64,000 nucleotides of DNA from Isoetes taiwanensis (GCA_021234155.1 JAJEKV010000008.1:15179294-15243293); one strand, 5' to 3'. Shown: positions 46,646 through 58,828, numbered from the stretch's first letter. Made by a program: numbers and translations. The notes: generated from the sequence alone by a model not told the origin.

Positions 46646-46779
46646 ACCAAGCATATTTTTGCCTGGAGCTACAAATATCTGCGTGGTATCAAGACGGAGT
46701 TGGGGGAACTCACCGTTCCCACCAAACCAGACGCATGCCTCATCTAGCAACAATAGTATAGGCTCAACCCCAACTACCG

Positions 46780-48033
46780 TGACCAAGTAAAGGCCAAGAT
46801 AGATATCGATAAGCTTTTAGCTGCCAGTCTTATCTATGAAGTCAAATATTCAGAGTGAGCGAGTCCCTTATTAGTGCTCTAAAGCATAATGGCAAGATTC
46901 AAGTCTGTGCAGATAACCACAAACTCAATTTGGCTACAAAGCGTAACCATTTTTCGCTCCCCTTCACAGATCAAGTTTAAGAAGAAGTGGTCCCCTTTGA
47001 ACTTTCAAATTCTCCTTTGACTTTTCAACACATTATGCTTTTTGTTTTTTAAGATTTCATGAAAAACAATGCTTTTCTGCAAGTTTTCGACGATGACTTC
47101 TCGGCTTACAGCACCATGGAAGATCATCTTTCTAAGCTAGAGTTAGTCTTCCAAAAACAATGAACTTGGCATCCGTGTAAATCCAAAAAAGTGCATCTTC
47201 TTTATTACCTCTAGTGTTTTCTTGGGCCACGTTATCAACAGGCACGATATAACCACTGATCCTGCCAAAATCAGTTGTGTTCTCAAAGCCCAGGCACCCA
47301 AGAACATCAAAGAGACTAGATCTTTTCTCGGCAAAGTCGAGTTTGGCAACCAAAGCTGATCCCATTCACAAACTTACAGGTGATGAATCCTCTTGGGCTT
47401 GGAATCCTCAAGCAGACACAACTTTTTAGGAGTTAACGGTTCTGTTCATGTAGGCGCATGTTCTGATTCCATCCTAGTAGGATAAACCTTTTCACATTCA
47501 TGTGGATGTCTCTGCCTTTGCCATTGGTATTGTTTTGTCGCAAAAATATGCATCACATCAGAGGATAAACCCATATGTTTTATTAGGAAACTCAATCCTA
47601 CTGAAAAAAATTACTCTCCCACCGAGCGTGAAACCTTAGAGCTCATCTTCGGCACTATTTTATGGGCTTGCAATACAACTTACACAATTGCTATAGGGCA
47701 AACTCCCTTCAAACTGGTCTACGGACAAGAGGCTTCGATGCCATTTGAATATTTGCTTCCTACCCTCTGTTTCCAGCTTATCACTATTCACAACCCTCCA
47801 ACTGTTATGCAGGAAATGGGTATCAGATGCAACAACTTGATGAAATTTGTAAGGATGCTTATCTTCGTGTACTGGCTGGCAACAAGTTATGGAAATCTTG
47901 GCATGATCACAGATCAAGAGATAACAGTTTAAACACAGAGACTTGGTTCTACTCTATGATTCCAGATACAAAAATCATCCGAGCAATTGGGCCTTACCAA
48001 ATGATTCAAGTGGTCCAACCTAGCATTTTCTGA
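46780..48033 (+). pseudogene. pol region, copy I, with large internal deletions
   Basis: Blocks in order: IDKLLAASLIYEVKYSEW (RT start), LATKRNHFSLPFTDQV, then a jump to FQHIMLFVF and QVFDDDFSAYSTMEDHLSK (end of RT palm), LGIRVNPKKC, and the RNase H start HIHVDVSAFAIGIVLSQK. Next comes a jump straight to the integrase C-terminus, IGQTPFKLVYGQEASMPFEY and LAGNKLWKSWHD. The RT catalytic core, most of RNase H and the integrase HHCC and DDE regions are therefore missing, and several stops are present. Confidence 0.88.
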
Positions 48034-48937
48034 TGAGCAGAGTTGGTTGGCCCACTACTGCTATAATTTGTCAATAGCTTTCATCTTAAACAATTTCACA
48101 CATATGCAAATTTATACATTACAGAAAACAGAGAAGGAAAAGATGGCTGAGACAAACAGTGATTTCATTATATATATTCATCAAGAAGTTTTTACAAAAG
48201 GATATTGTATATATATATAATCGGAGGTCCTATACTAAATCTAATTGGTCCTATTCAGGATTGGGTGCAGCACATGCTCGGAGGATGAAGTACCCCTCAT
48301 TGTTTACCCAATGAAGATGCAGCACAACGTCAATGTAGCCGGACATTGGATCTGGATCATCAACAACCCCCGGCAGTTATCTATCCGTTGGGATGCCTCA
48401 GTTTGTCATCTTTTAAATATCTAGATGGTTCATTCGACATGTTAGCCACTCCAGACACTGAGAAGACATTTTATTGTTCATCTCCATCGCCCGACCATTG
48501 AGTGCTTCAACTCTTCCGAAAGGCTCCTTTTATAGGTTCATCGCCCTAGCATGCCTCTAAAGGTGGGCCCACCTGGATGAATTTCACACGTCCAATCAGA
48601 ACCGCACCGTTGGTTTTCTCATTAAGAAGAAATCTCCCTAAATTTTTGTACCAGTTCGCATATCTAGTTGACGTTCATAACTTCTCTTCATCTCTACATA
48701 CTGCCATCTTTTCTCATAATGACAATTGTCTTCTCGAGTAACTACTCTTATTTATGTCAAAAGTACTATTCAAATACACATCACTGTCAAATCATACTTG
48801 TACATGTCAATGTGTCCTGCATTGAAGTGACTCTTCTTCAACATCTCATGCACTTAAGCAGTCAATCTTTTGCGGACTTAGCCAAATTTTGGGTCTTCTT
48901 TCCGAATCCTCTCAGGATTCTACCACTTGTCACATCC
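48034..48937 (+). other. Non-coding region after pol, copy I
   Basis: This matches 53335-54233 closely and then stops abruptly at CACTTGTCACATCC. It contains TATATATATAT near 48210. In copy II the same region leads into a TATA box and the extra reading region, which copy I lacks. Confidence 0.75.
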
Positions 48938-49114
48938 AGCGGTAGCCGTTTCAAAGACAATTATCACGGTCGGCCCCGTGACGATATCGCATCGTCACCG
49001 TAATGCCACCCCGGCCGGCGCAGTACCGACGCGTGCTAGCCCAGCAGTAGCCCCTAGGGGGCAAATATTTAGGTATGTGCATTTCTTATTAATGTGCACA
49101 TTGCATTTGATTAA

Positions 49115-49425
49115 AGTGCACACATTTCCATGTGGGCACATTTAGGTGCACACATTTCCATGTGGGCACATTTATTAAGGTGCACACATTTCCATGTGGG
49201 CAACATTTAGGTCTTGCATTTCCATGTGGGCCCATTTAGTGCACACATTTCCATGTGGGCACATTTGGGTTGCACACATTTCCGTAATGGGCACATTTAT
49301 TAAGGTGCACACATTTCCATGTGGGCACATTTAGGTGCACACATTTCCATGTGGGCCCATTTAGGTGCACACATTTCCATGTGGGCACATTTGGGTGCAC
49401 ACATTTCCATGTGGGCACATTTGGC
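49115..49425 (+). repeat. Tandem array, ~30-bp unit, ten copies
   Basis: Units of GTGCACACATTTCCATGTGG plus GCACATTTAG with small insertions (TTATTAA) or deletions. The minus-strand frame 49445-49236 translates as repeats of NVPTWKCVHL, a by-product. Units are contiguous without spacers, so it is not a CRISPR array. Confidence 0.93.
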
Positions 49426-49455
49426 CACCTAGCCCTTAAAGGCAAAGTGGGCCCA

Positions 49456-49494
49456 TTTCCAATTATCCCACATGCCTAAAGGGATAATTGGAAA
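49456..49494. repeat. Perfect 14-bp hairpin
   Basis: TTTCCAATTATCCC (49456-49469) and its complement (49481-49494) flank an 11-base loop, between the tandem array and the TATA-like box. Confidence 0.88.
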
Positions 49495-50705
49495 CCCTAG
49501 CCAACCCCTTGTCTATTTAAATAGGAGAACCCTAACTTGCCCATTTTTCGTTTCTAGGGTTTTAGAGCTGCTTTTTGACCGCCCAAGGGTCAAAAACCGC
49601 CTCCCGGTGCCAATGCGAGAGAATTGCATCATTAGTTTTCCTTGATTCGAGCATCTCAGCAGGATGGTCGAGCTCCAGTCAGGAGGAGGAACTCAAGGAT
49701 CAGGTATTTAGGCAATTTAATAGTCTAAACCCCATTTCGACCATCATCGAATCAAAGAGGGTTTAGCCTCTTAAATTGCCCATAGCAGCCCTCTAGATCT
49801 CTAGATAGCAGATTCTAACTAAAGAACCTAACTCTATGATGTAGATTAGATCTAGTTCTTTAGTTCTCTGTGAAGTATATGGATGAGGTATCTCTATGAA
49901 CTCCTTGTATTGGGAAGGGGGGTAGAGACCTAAAGCTTGGTAGTAGATGCTCCTAGATTAGCCTCTCTAGCACACTATAGATTCGGCCTGTGCACAAGAA
50001 CCACACCTGGTTGTGGGTGAAGGGGCCAGACTGGCCGAGAAGGAGGTTCATGTCTCGACTCTCGAAAGATCCCTCCGTGTGTAAGGCCTACCGTGGATCA
50101 TTGTGACTAGGGTCTAATGGCTCACCACCGAAAAGTGGTGAGGCATGGACTCGGCACCGTGAAGTGGTGTACACTTTCCAAAGGGGTTCACCGAATCTGA
50201 GCAAAGGGCCCTCTAGTCACCTTGAGCTTCCAAGGCATGTAGACCTCCTGGAGGGAGTGATCCTTCCCGCCCCATCTGAATCGAGAGGATGAAACCCGTG
50301 AATAGCCCTTTGGCTATGCATCCCATGGCTACAACAGTCCCAACACTTTTCAACCTACTCGCAAAAGTGTGCGTGAGGGGGCGGATGGAGTGGACAACCC
50401 ATTGCCATGTTCTTATGCCGCCCAAATCCATTGCCATGAATTCCGCGCAATGAACTCGGAGACCCAAGCTTGTCGGGTCCATCCCCTCGTAATGCGGAGC
50501 CTTGGGTAGGATTTCCCATATGCGTTGTGCTGATCTTTGTCTATGCAGATATGTGGTGAACCATCCTTCGTGATGGTCTTATGATGTTGATGTATGTGTT
50601 ACTAACATGTATGTTTACGCTTCCGCAGCTAGGTAGGCCCTGAGGGAGACGGGGTAAAATGACCCCTTCACTCTTCCCACTGGGACTCGTTATGGGTGCA
50701 CACAC

Positions 50706-50962
50706 TTAAGATGTTAGACAAGATTAGACGAAATTAGCCCTCTTTTTGTTTCAGGCTCTGCACTTCAGGTAAGGCTCGTTGTATATCATTTTCATCAAGA
50801 GATCCTCTTTGGTCGTTGATGTTTCTCTTGCTTCCCTCCTCTCTCACTTAGTTCTTCTGTTCTTAGTCCTTTGCAAAATCTCACGTGACACTCTTTGTTT
50901 AGGATCTGCCTGTTTGATCCACGGGTCCTCATCGAGGGTTGTCTCGCAGGCGACCCTAAGGA
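50706..50962 (+). repeat. Middle LTR, 5'-truncated
   Basis: Starts at CTTAAGATGTTAGACAAG, equivalent to position 45395 of the 5' LTR, and continues to the second primer site (TGTTGCCACTGCCGGG, 50963-50978). The first ~310 bp of the LTR are missing. Confidence 0.85.
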
Positions 50963-51004
50963 TGTTGCCACTGCCGGGTCCCTATTCTCTTTTTCTCCTC
51001 CAAA

Positions 51005-53334
51005 ATGTTGGCTCGCACTCTCACTCAGGAGGAGCTTCTGGACCAAATTGCTGCTCGACTCAAAGATCATCATCAACGTCAAGAAGCATTTTGTAATCCT
51101 TTATAGGTGATTATGATATTGAAGAAGGTCGACTTAACTCGGCACACAATCGCTCCTCCCACATCGAGGGTTACCGCACCCCCTCATCCCCACACACTAT
51201 CGAAATTGCTCTCAACCCCATTCGCCTCATCTCACTCTCATTCATGACACTCCATGTATTATCAAACTCCATAAAGTATTTATATCCATATTCCTCCACT
51301 GTCATCACATCATTCACAACCTTATCCACCTCATCATGGTGTCGGATTCTCTTAGATTTCTTTTGTCCTCACCTATGTCAACAAGTTTCAATCCTCTCTG
51401 TCACTTCAATATCCAATGAAAGCTTACAACATGGGAGATGTTTAGCAAGATGTTTAGGAGATGTAAATTAGGATCTCAAGGATCCCCGCCTTCTCAACAC
51501 CTCCCGGGTTTGGGTTCTTTCGCCCTCATGGACTATTGCTGGTCCTTCATTTTCTCATCAGGCACCATATTTTGGTCAGATTCCTATTCCATATATGTTT
51601 CTCGCAATCCTACAGTCCCTTCTGTTCCAGCAACAGGACTCAATATGAAATTGCCATATCCCATTTTGGCAATGCTAGAGGCAATCCCACTCAAGGTCCG
51701 AAAGTGTCCTAGCATGTATAGAAGAGTTCGAGGTTTTAGTTGTCCTTAATGGTCATTCATAGCCTCAAATCAAGTTTCATATTTTTTTGACCACACTATG
51801 TGGTGCACCATATCAATGGCTCATGGCCAATAAAAACCATTGGAAACAAAGTTGGAGAGCAATGAAAGTGGCATTTCGTGTCCATTCTGAGTCCTTCGCA
51901 GATGATCAAAACGTTAAAACAACTCAATAATATGCAGCAATAAACCAAGCATATTTTTGCACGGGCTACAAATATCTGCGTGGTATCAAGACGGAGTTGG
52001 GGGAACTCACCGTTCCCACCAAACCAGACGCATGCCTCATCTAGCAACAATAGTATAGGCTCAACCCCAACTACCGTGACCAAGTAAAGGCCAAGATAGA
52101 TATCGATAAGCTTTTAGCTGCCAGTCTTATCTATGAAGTCAAATATTCAGAGTGAGCGAGTCCCTTATTAGTGCTCTAAAGCATAATGGCAAGATTCAAG
52201 TCTGTGCAGACAACCACAAACTCAATTTGGCTACAAAGCGTAACCATTTTTCGCTCCCCTTCACAGATCAAGTTTAAGAAGAAGTGGCTGAAAAGTGGTC
52301 CCCTTTGAACTTTCAAATTCTCCTTTGACTTTTCAACACATTATGCTTTTTGTTTTTTAAGATTTCATGAAAAATAATGCTTTTCTGCAAGTTTTCGAAG
52401 ATGACTTCTCGGCTTACAGCACCATGGAAGATCATCTTTCTAAGCTGGAGCTAGTCTTCCAAAAACAATGAACTTGGCATCCGCGTAAATCCAAAAACGT
52501 GCATCTTCTGTATTACCTCTGGTGTTTTCTTGGACCGCGTTATCAACAGGCACGATATACCCACTGATCCTGCCAAAATCAGTTGTGTTCTTAAAGCTCA
52601 AGCATCCACAAACATCAAAGAGAGATCTTTTCTCGGCAAAGTTGAGCTTGGCAACCAAAGCTGATCCCATCCACAAACTTACAGGTGATGAATCCTCTTG
52701 GGCTTGGAATCCCCAAGCAGACACAATTTTTTAGGAGTTAACGGTTCTGTTCATGCAGGCACATGTTCTGATTCTACCCTAGTAGGATAAACCTTTTCAC
52801 ATTCATGTGGATGTCTTTGCCTTTGCCATTGGTATTGTTTTGTCGCAAAAATATACATCACATCAGGATAAACCCATATGTTTTGCCAGTAGGAAACTCA
52901 ATCCTACTGAAAAAAATTACTCTCCCACCGACCTTAGAGCTCATCTTCGGCACTATTTTATAAGCTTGCAGTACAACTTACACAATTGCTACAAGGCAAA
53001 CTCCCTTCAAGCTGGTCTACGGGCAAGAGGCTTCGATGCCATTTGAATATTTGCTTCCTACCCTCTGTTTCCAGCTTATCATTATTCACAACCCTCCAAC
53101 TGTTATGCAGGAAATGGGTATCAGATGCAACAACTTGATGAAATTTGTAAGGATGCTTATCTTCGTGTACTGGCTGGCAACAAGTTATGGAAATCTTGGC
53201 ATGATCACAGATCAAGAGATAACAGTTTAAACACAGAGACTTGGTTCTACTCTATGATTCCAGATACAAAAATCATCCGAGCAATTGGGCCTTACCAAAT
53301 GATTCAAGTGTCCAACCCAGCATTTTCTGATTAG
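51005..53334 (+). pseudogene. gag-pol, copy II, with the same deletions as copy I
   Basis: Nearly identical to 45702-48033, including ATG at 51005, the gag block (about 51640-51950), the RT start, and the jumps over the RT core and over RNase H/integrase. It keeps the same in-frame stops (for example in the FVF*DF and KYSE* contexts). Small differences: AEKWSPLNF is present here but shortened in copy I, and FASRKLNPTEKNYSPTD is better preserved. Confidence 0.88.
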
Positions 53335-54255
53335 AAGAGTTGGTTGGCCCACTACTGCTATAATTTGTCAATGGCTTTCATCTTAAACAATTTCATACGT
53401 ATGGAAATTCATACATTACAGAAAACACAGAAGGACAAGATGGCTGAGACAAACAGGATTTCATTATATATATACATCAAGAAGTTTTTACAAAAGGATG
53501 TTGTATATATATAATTGAAGGTCCTATACTAAATCTAATTGCTCCTCTTCAGGATTGGGTGCAGCACATGCTCGGAGGATGAAGTACCCCTCATTGTTTA
53601 CCCAATGAAGATGCAAAGACAACGCCAATGTAGCCTGACATTGATCTGGATCATCAACAACCCCTGCAGTTATCTATCCGCTGGGATGCCTGGGTTTGTC
53701 ATCTTTAAATATCTAGATGGTTCATTCGACATGTGAGCCACTCCAGACACTGAGAAGACATTGTATTATTCATCTCCATCGCCCGACCACTGAGTCCTTC
53801 GACTCTTCCAAAAGGCTCCTTTTATAGGTTCATCGCTCTAGCATGCCTCTAAAGGTGGGCCCACATGGATGAATTTCACACGTCCAATCAGAATCGCACC
53901 GTTGATTTTCTCATTAAGAAGAAATCTCCCTGAATTTTTGTACCAGTCCGCATATCTAGTTGACATTCATAACTTCTCTTCATTACTACATACTGCCATC
54001 TTTTCTCATAATGACAATTGTCTTCTCAAGTAACTACTCTTATTTATGTCAAGAGTTACAATTCAAATGCACATCACTGTCAAATCATACTTGTACATGT
54101 CAATGTGTCCTGCATTGAAGTGACTCTTCTTCAGTATCTCATGCACTTAAGCAGTCAATCTTTTGGGGACTTAGCCAAATTTTGGGTCTTCTTTATGGGT
54201 CCTCTCAGGATTTTGCCACTTGTCACATCCAATGGCCCTGATCTCTCCACATGCA

Positions 54256-54270
54256 AGTGTCTATAAATAC
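54256..54270 (+). promoter_or_regulatory. TATA box upstream of the extra reading region
   Basis: GTGTCTATAAATACCC (about 54257-54272), ~95 bp before an ATG at 54365, in a stretch with an ordinary plant core-promoter look (C/T-rich leader after it). It lies inside the element, between pol and the 3' LTR. Confidence 0.55.
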
Positions 54271-54364
54271 CCTCAGTTCAAATCGGCGAACTCTAATATC
54301 TTTTGTGCCTCCTTGCCCGTCCGCCTTTGCCATCGCCAAAACCTTCCGTCTCCCATCTTCCAAC

Positions 54365-57055
54365 ATGGCTTCTTCTTGTCGACCTTCTGCTTTTGCATTG
54401 CTGTTGTTCCCATGGAAGCTGCACTGTTTGAACACATACGGTTCACCACACCAAGTTCTGATGCTGCTCTCAAAGAGGTTGATTGACAAGTTGATTAGGA
54501 GTCGGCCTGGATACCTTTCTGGATCAGGTTTTTTCTTCACCAAATCCGGCACAGACGTGCCATTTTTTTATGCAGATTTAGTTTCTTTAAAGACTGATTT
54601 CAAACTTCGATTGGAGGTATGCAAATTTTTCCTCATCAAGACCTTGTTTCTAGGATATTTCATCTTCCTCGAGGTACTACTTCTGGGATGGATTGAATTG
54701 CAAAATTTTAATGTCACGGCTTTCGTCAGGTGCCTTACAGTGCTCAGCTAAGGCTCACTATATTTCTTCTGCCTTTCAATAGGTTTGTCATGTTTTTATG
54801 GAGAAAATTCATTGACCATCCCATAAAAAATACAATTATCAACAAATATTTTTTCAACACAGCTATTGTGGCTATTCATTCCGGGGAACACATTGATTGA
54901 CCCGATCTCATGTTCCACAAAATCATCTATGGATGAATTGGAGCGCCTCAGAAAAAAATTCAGATATTGCAGATTCGACTATGGCAGTCCACTTTCAGAC
55001 CATCATTTGATATTGTCTCCCTCTTCCAGAGCCTATTGCTATCTTTGTGCACGAGTATGATGCATCTTCTTCTTCTTCTTCTCGACCTCATAGCCAAGAT
55101 ATCTTCAGAATTAGTGCCTTTTGCAGATTCACTCAGGTCAGACTCCTTCTCAGCAGCCCCAAAATCAGACAACTGCCAACACGAAATTTGTTTCTATCTC
55201 TCCTTCCTCACATTCTCGTCCACCCAGTCAAAGCGTTCATCAAGAATAATCTAGATCTTTGGCTGTACAGAATATGTCACAGCCTCCCCCTGTTAATCCA
55301 CGCCAAGTATTATATGAATATCAACAAAGTATTATTAGCTGCACATTTCAACTTCAGGATTTCCAAGAAAAGCTCGAGCAAGCTTTCTAGACACATTCGG
55401 ATTCAGCGGATGCAATGAAAATAGCATTCTGGGAAGTTAAAGGCAAAAAATACTGACTTGAAGTCCAGGCTTCAAAGCCAACATGATGACCCGTGACCAG
55501 TTGAAACAGGAACAAGAAAATAGAGCTACAATAGAAGCTCTCCACGCTACTCTACAATCTCAGGTTGCCAGCCTCACGACTCAACTTCACGACTCGCGAC
55601 TCACGACTGAACAGGCCAATGCAATAAAACTGACAAAGCACACCAGCGCATTGACAATTACTGCTCCTTCGCAGTCTAGGTTGGAAGAGCTTTTCCTTTA
55701 CCCTCTAGCTATCTTGTCTATGTGAAGTTACAACGCCACACTTTTCTGGTAACTTGGTTGGCTTCTGGGGGATCTGTTGATAACCCCTTGACACTTAAAG
55801 AATTTCTGCGCATATGGCCTGATCTGCCTATTTTGGATAAAGGTCTATGCTTTGGTTCTTTTCAAAGACCTCGAATTCTTTGTTTTGCACACGGTCCATC
55901 CGATGGCCTTTGTTATGCATAATTTTCTTCTCGCCCACACCAATCACATCTTTCTTGATGTCAATGAGCCCTCAAGAGTTACGGGTCGGGATGAAGATCA
56001 ATTTCTCCTCACCAAAGGCAACAAATATCTTTTTGATGCTGACTGCGCTCGTGCACTCGAAAATGATTATATGCTAGAATTGGCCACTTTTCTTTCTTTT
56101 TGGATCAACGAGGTCTTGGATGCAGTTCAAAGGCACTTATCTGCCCCAAATGATTTGGGCTATGCTCAACTCTATTTACTGCACATAGGTACATTCAACA
56201 TTCTAAAGTCTTATTTCGAAAATTATGTCCTGTTAGTTGACTAGGAACCATCCCCTTTATTTGGTCTAATGCCGAATTTTGAATGGCGAGAACCTTTGCA
56301 AGCAGTTGGATACACGCCTCATTGATGAATTCAAAGCCGGTCACTGCAGGTCTTAATGTGTCCCGCTATTGCTGAAGTCAGTCCATATGCTTCTCTGGGA
56401 GCACCACCCTGTTGTCAATATCTTACGTCAAACTGGCGATCCCAATTTTGGATAGAAGCCTTGACAATTCATACGGATTGGACTCCTGCCCACATTAGGA
56501 TGGACCCTCATTGGGATCTTATATTTGTGCTACGCCACGCTTGGCAAGAAAGAGAAACATTGGATAACACTCAAAATTGAATTTACATTCCAAATGAACA
56601 TGGCTGTTGCTCAGGCACAATGGAGATTAACAAAGTTCCTTGAGCTAGCTACCACTTCTCCAGACCCTTCTGTTCATCGGCAGCCTAGGTCTATGACTCT
56701 CTACAGCTTTCTCTAGAGCTCCATCAATCGCGATCACGCCATTGGCTGCTGCAATTCCAATACTAGTGCTAGTGCTTTTGGGTTGGAACTTCTCCTCCTC
56801 GAGTGTCCTTTTCTTATCGCACTTGCTCATCAGGCACTTGAAAACATGGTCGTCTCGGGCTTCCACATTGATGCTACACCCATCCTGCCCTTGTCTATTC
56901 TAGATATCCTTAAGCACCGTGATGTCTTGGCCATGACCTATTATCACCACCCATGTACTCACACTCATCAAAATGACATTGTCCACGCTCCTAATTTCCT
57001 CCACCAGAGACCACCCCTATTTTCCTCAAGGACAAAAACCTTGAGTGTTGTTTGA
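54365..57055 (+). pseudogene. Extra reading region in the env position (unknown protein, coiled coil), decayed
   Basis: About 2.7 kb between pol and the polypurine tract hold a series of + strand frames that look like one decayed gene. ATG 54365 gives MASSCRPSAFALLLF and IRSRPGYLSGSGFFF. A Pro/Gln/Ser-rich stretch follows (about 55150-55300). 55483-55725 is a coiled coil (EQENRATIEALHATLQSQVA). 55852-56244 encodes a 130-residue block with NKYLFDADCARALENDYMLE and LGYAQLYLLHIGTFNILKSY. 56783-57055 is hydrophobic at first. I recognise no family: there is no RNase H, env signature or transmembrane-rich envelope. It could be a third ORF of this gypsy lineage or a captured host gene. Confidence 0.55.
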
Positions 57056-57060
57056 TGTGC

Positions 57061-57078
57061 AGGGAGGGGGAGGGAGAG
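57061..57078 (+). promoter_or_regulatory. Polypurine tract
   Basis: AGGGAGGGGGAGGGAGAG, 18 purines directly before TGTTAG, the first bases of the 3' LTR. It primes plus-strand synthesis. Confidence 0.92.
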
Positions 57079-57440
57079 TGTTAGTTTTGTGTCCAAAAAC
57101 ACAGGACTATTCTTGCTGTATACAGGCAAGTCACAAGGAAAGAACCCTAAGCCCCTTGGGAAGAACAAGCAGAAGAATACGTCAAAGAAGAGACAAAGGG
57201 ATTCCAAGGCATGAGGTCACCATGGAGCGTGGATCATGAATCCTCTATGGTAGGAATCAAGGCTTCTATGAGCTAGTAGTTATCATTTAAGGAGATTCCT
57301 TAGATCTCAACAAATATTTTGAGAGTAGGTAGCCACTATCCCCAAATAGTAGTTTTGCATTATGGGCCGAAGGCCGTTGTACTATATATATCAGAGGCAT
57401 AGACTTAGGATGTTAGATAAGATAAGATAAGATCAGATCA
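57079..57440 (+). repeat. 3' LTR, first part
   Basis: Begins TGTTAGTTTTGTGTCCAAAA and matches the 5' LTR through ACTTAGGATGTTAGATAAG. A GATAA microsatellite expansion (57410-57435) marks where the match ends. Confidence 0.88.
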
Positions 57441-58616
57441 GAGTGTTTTATCATCCACAAGAACCCAATCGGGTTATGGGACCAGAACAAAGAAAGAAAG
57501 CATGAGCCCCCTACAAAACAAAAGGCCTAAGCCCAAACAAAACACGACGTGAGCCACTGGTCGCGAATGATAGTCGTGCCTTCCCTATACACTGCCCACT
57601 TTTTCTACAGCCGAGCCTCTCGGACTTTACACAACTCCCCCCATCGCCTAGTCAACTGTATCGGGGAGAAGATCCTCCTGAACAGAGAAACTAGTATTCT
57701 TCAAATGGCTGCCGTGCTGGAGCACATACAATTTGTCCTGAGAGGCTGAAGCACACAACCATATGACGAGGTCGATCCGGTCTCTGGAACCCAACTCGCC
57801 GGGCTATGGCGATACTAGGCTGCCGAATGTGCATGATATCCGCGGAAAGTTTACGGCAGTGCATGCCGTGAGCCGAGTCCTGCTTGAGTAGCCCCACTAT
57901 GTGCAGGTTTAGGTCTCTATCTTGCTCGGGATCATCTATGGAAGATGGGACCTGCCCCCCTTGCCTGTGGGAATCCGTGTCTGCTAAATTTGGAGGTATC
58001 TGGACATCAATCATTATGGTATCCTTGCATGAGGCTGGACCTGTCTGAGTCATGGCATCTGCACTTATGTCTAGCTCTAGATCAGTCCTCAAGATCGACA
58101 TCTCAGGCGATCGCGGGCCGTCCGGTTAAGGTCAACCTACATATCAAGGCCTCCGCGGCAATCGCGGCCCCGAGAGGTGGCGGCTCTGTAGGGCAATTCG
58201 ACAGAGTCTTGGAAGAAAGCATATAATCAGTATTTGAAGGAATTGCTTACCTTCTATCATAGGGGGTAAACATCGTCTGTTTCAAGGCAGGCAATAATGT
58301 ATCATGTTCTGATGCTGAGAGCCGTGGGCTCAATTGGTCTCTAATTGCAAGAAACTGCTTTAGAAGGTCCCCACCAGGTGCGCTAGGATTTTTACATCGA
58401 GCCCATCTGGTCATGGCATGGAACTTTGCAAGCGAGCCTGCCACTTGCTAATCTGACGTTCCCTTTTTGGGTCTAAATGGATCCTAATTCAAGTCTAACT
58501 ATAGCTGGATGGTTTTATCGTAAACAAGGGCAGTTATTAAGTTGTTTACAGGAGGTAGGAAGGCAAATTATCACAACAGGTAGACTGGATTTGTGTAATC
58601 AAGGGAATTTACAGAA
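57441..58616 (-). mobile_element. Insertion within the 3' LTR (~1.18 kb), unknown, coding-like on the minus strand
   Basis: The two LTR parts on either side add up to ~574 bp, the length of the intact 5' LTR (572), so this segment is inserted; ~60 bp of LTR may have been replaced. Minus-strand frames 58444-58247 (LAKFHAMTRWARCKNPSAPG) and 58101-57691 (MTQTGPASCKDTIMIDVQIP) have the composition of a gag-like or host gene fragment, but no family is recognised. Confidence 0.55.
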
Positions 58617-58828
58617 GATTGAGGCTATATATCATTCTCATTTTATCAAGAGATCCTCTTTGGTCATTGATGTTTCTCTTGCTTCCCTCTCTCAATCAAT
58701 TCTTTTGTTCTTAGTTCTTTGCAAAATCCCGCATAACACTCGTTGTTTAGGATCTCCATGTTTGATCCACGACTCCTCACCGAGGGCTGTCTCACAGGTG
58801 ATCCAGAACCCGACCCTGATCCCAAACA
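58617..58828 (+). repeat. 3' LTR, last part
   Basis: Matches 45470-45657 (ATCAAGAGATCCTCTTTGGT onwards) and ends ...CCCAAACA, followed by the TTGAT duplication. Confidence 0.85.

Larger units (their letters stand above)
48938..50705 (+). mobile_element. Foreign LTR-like segment inside the gypsy element
   Basis: 1.77 kb unrelated to the host element. It contains a tandem array (49115-49425), a hairpin (49456-49494), a TATA-like TATTTAAATAGG (about 49513-49524) and an end that matches the first 390 bp of the window. This suggests a solo LTR or LTR-plus-leader of another retroelement. Its presence coincides with loss of copy I's 3' part and of the first ~300 bp of the middle LTR. Confidence 0.6.
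45086..58828 (+). mobile_element. Complex Ty3/gypsy element (LTR-internal-LTR-internal-LTR), 13.7 kb
   Basis: One insertion bounded by TTGAT. Parts in order: full 5' LTR (45086-45657), primer site, gag-pol copy I (to 48937), a foreign LTR-like segment (48938-50705), a partial middle LTR (50706-50962), primer site, gag-pol copy II, an extra reading region (54236-57060), polypurine tract, and a 3' LTR split by another insertion (57079-58828). RT sequence (TATKR-type box, LPFTDQV) and the tRNA-Asp-like primer site point to the non-chromovirus Tat/Athila-type gypsy branch. Both gag-pol copies lack the RT core and most of RNase H and integrase, so the element is non-autonomous. Confidence 0.85.

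Noticed and set aside
49115-49425. CRISPR-like array
   Set aside because: Units are contiguous without unique spacers, and the context is a plant LTR element.
48938-50705. Clean nested insertion with its own target duplication
   Set aside because: The sequences bordering it (CACATCC on the left, CACAC on the right) do not give a convincing duplication, and the middle LTR is truncated at the junction, so deletion or recombination must be involved.
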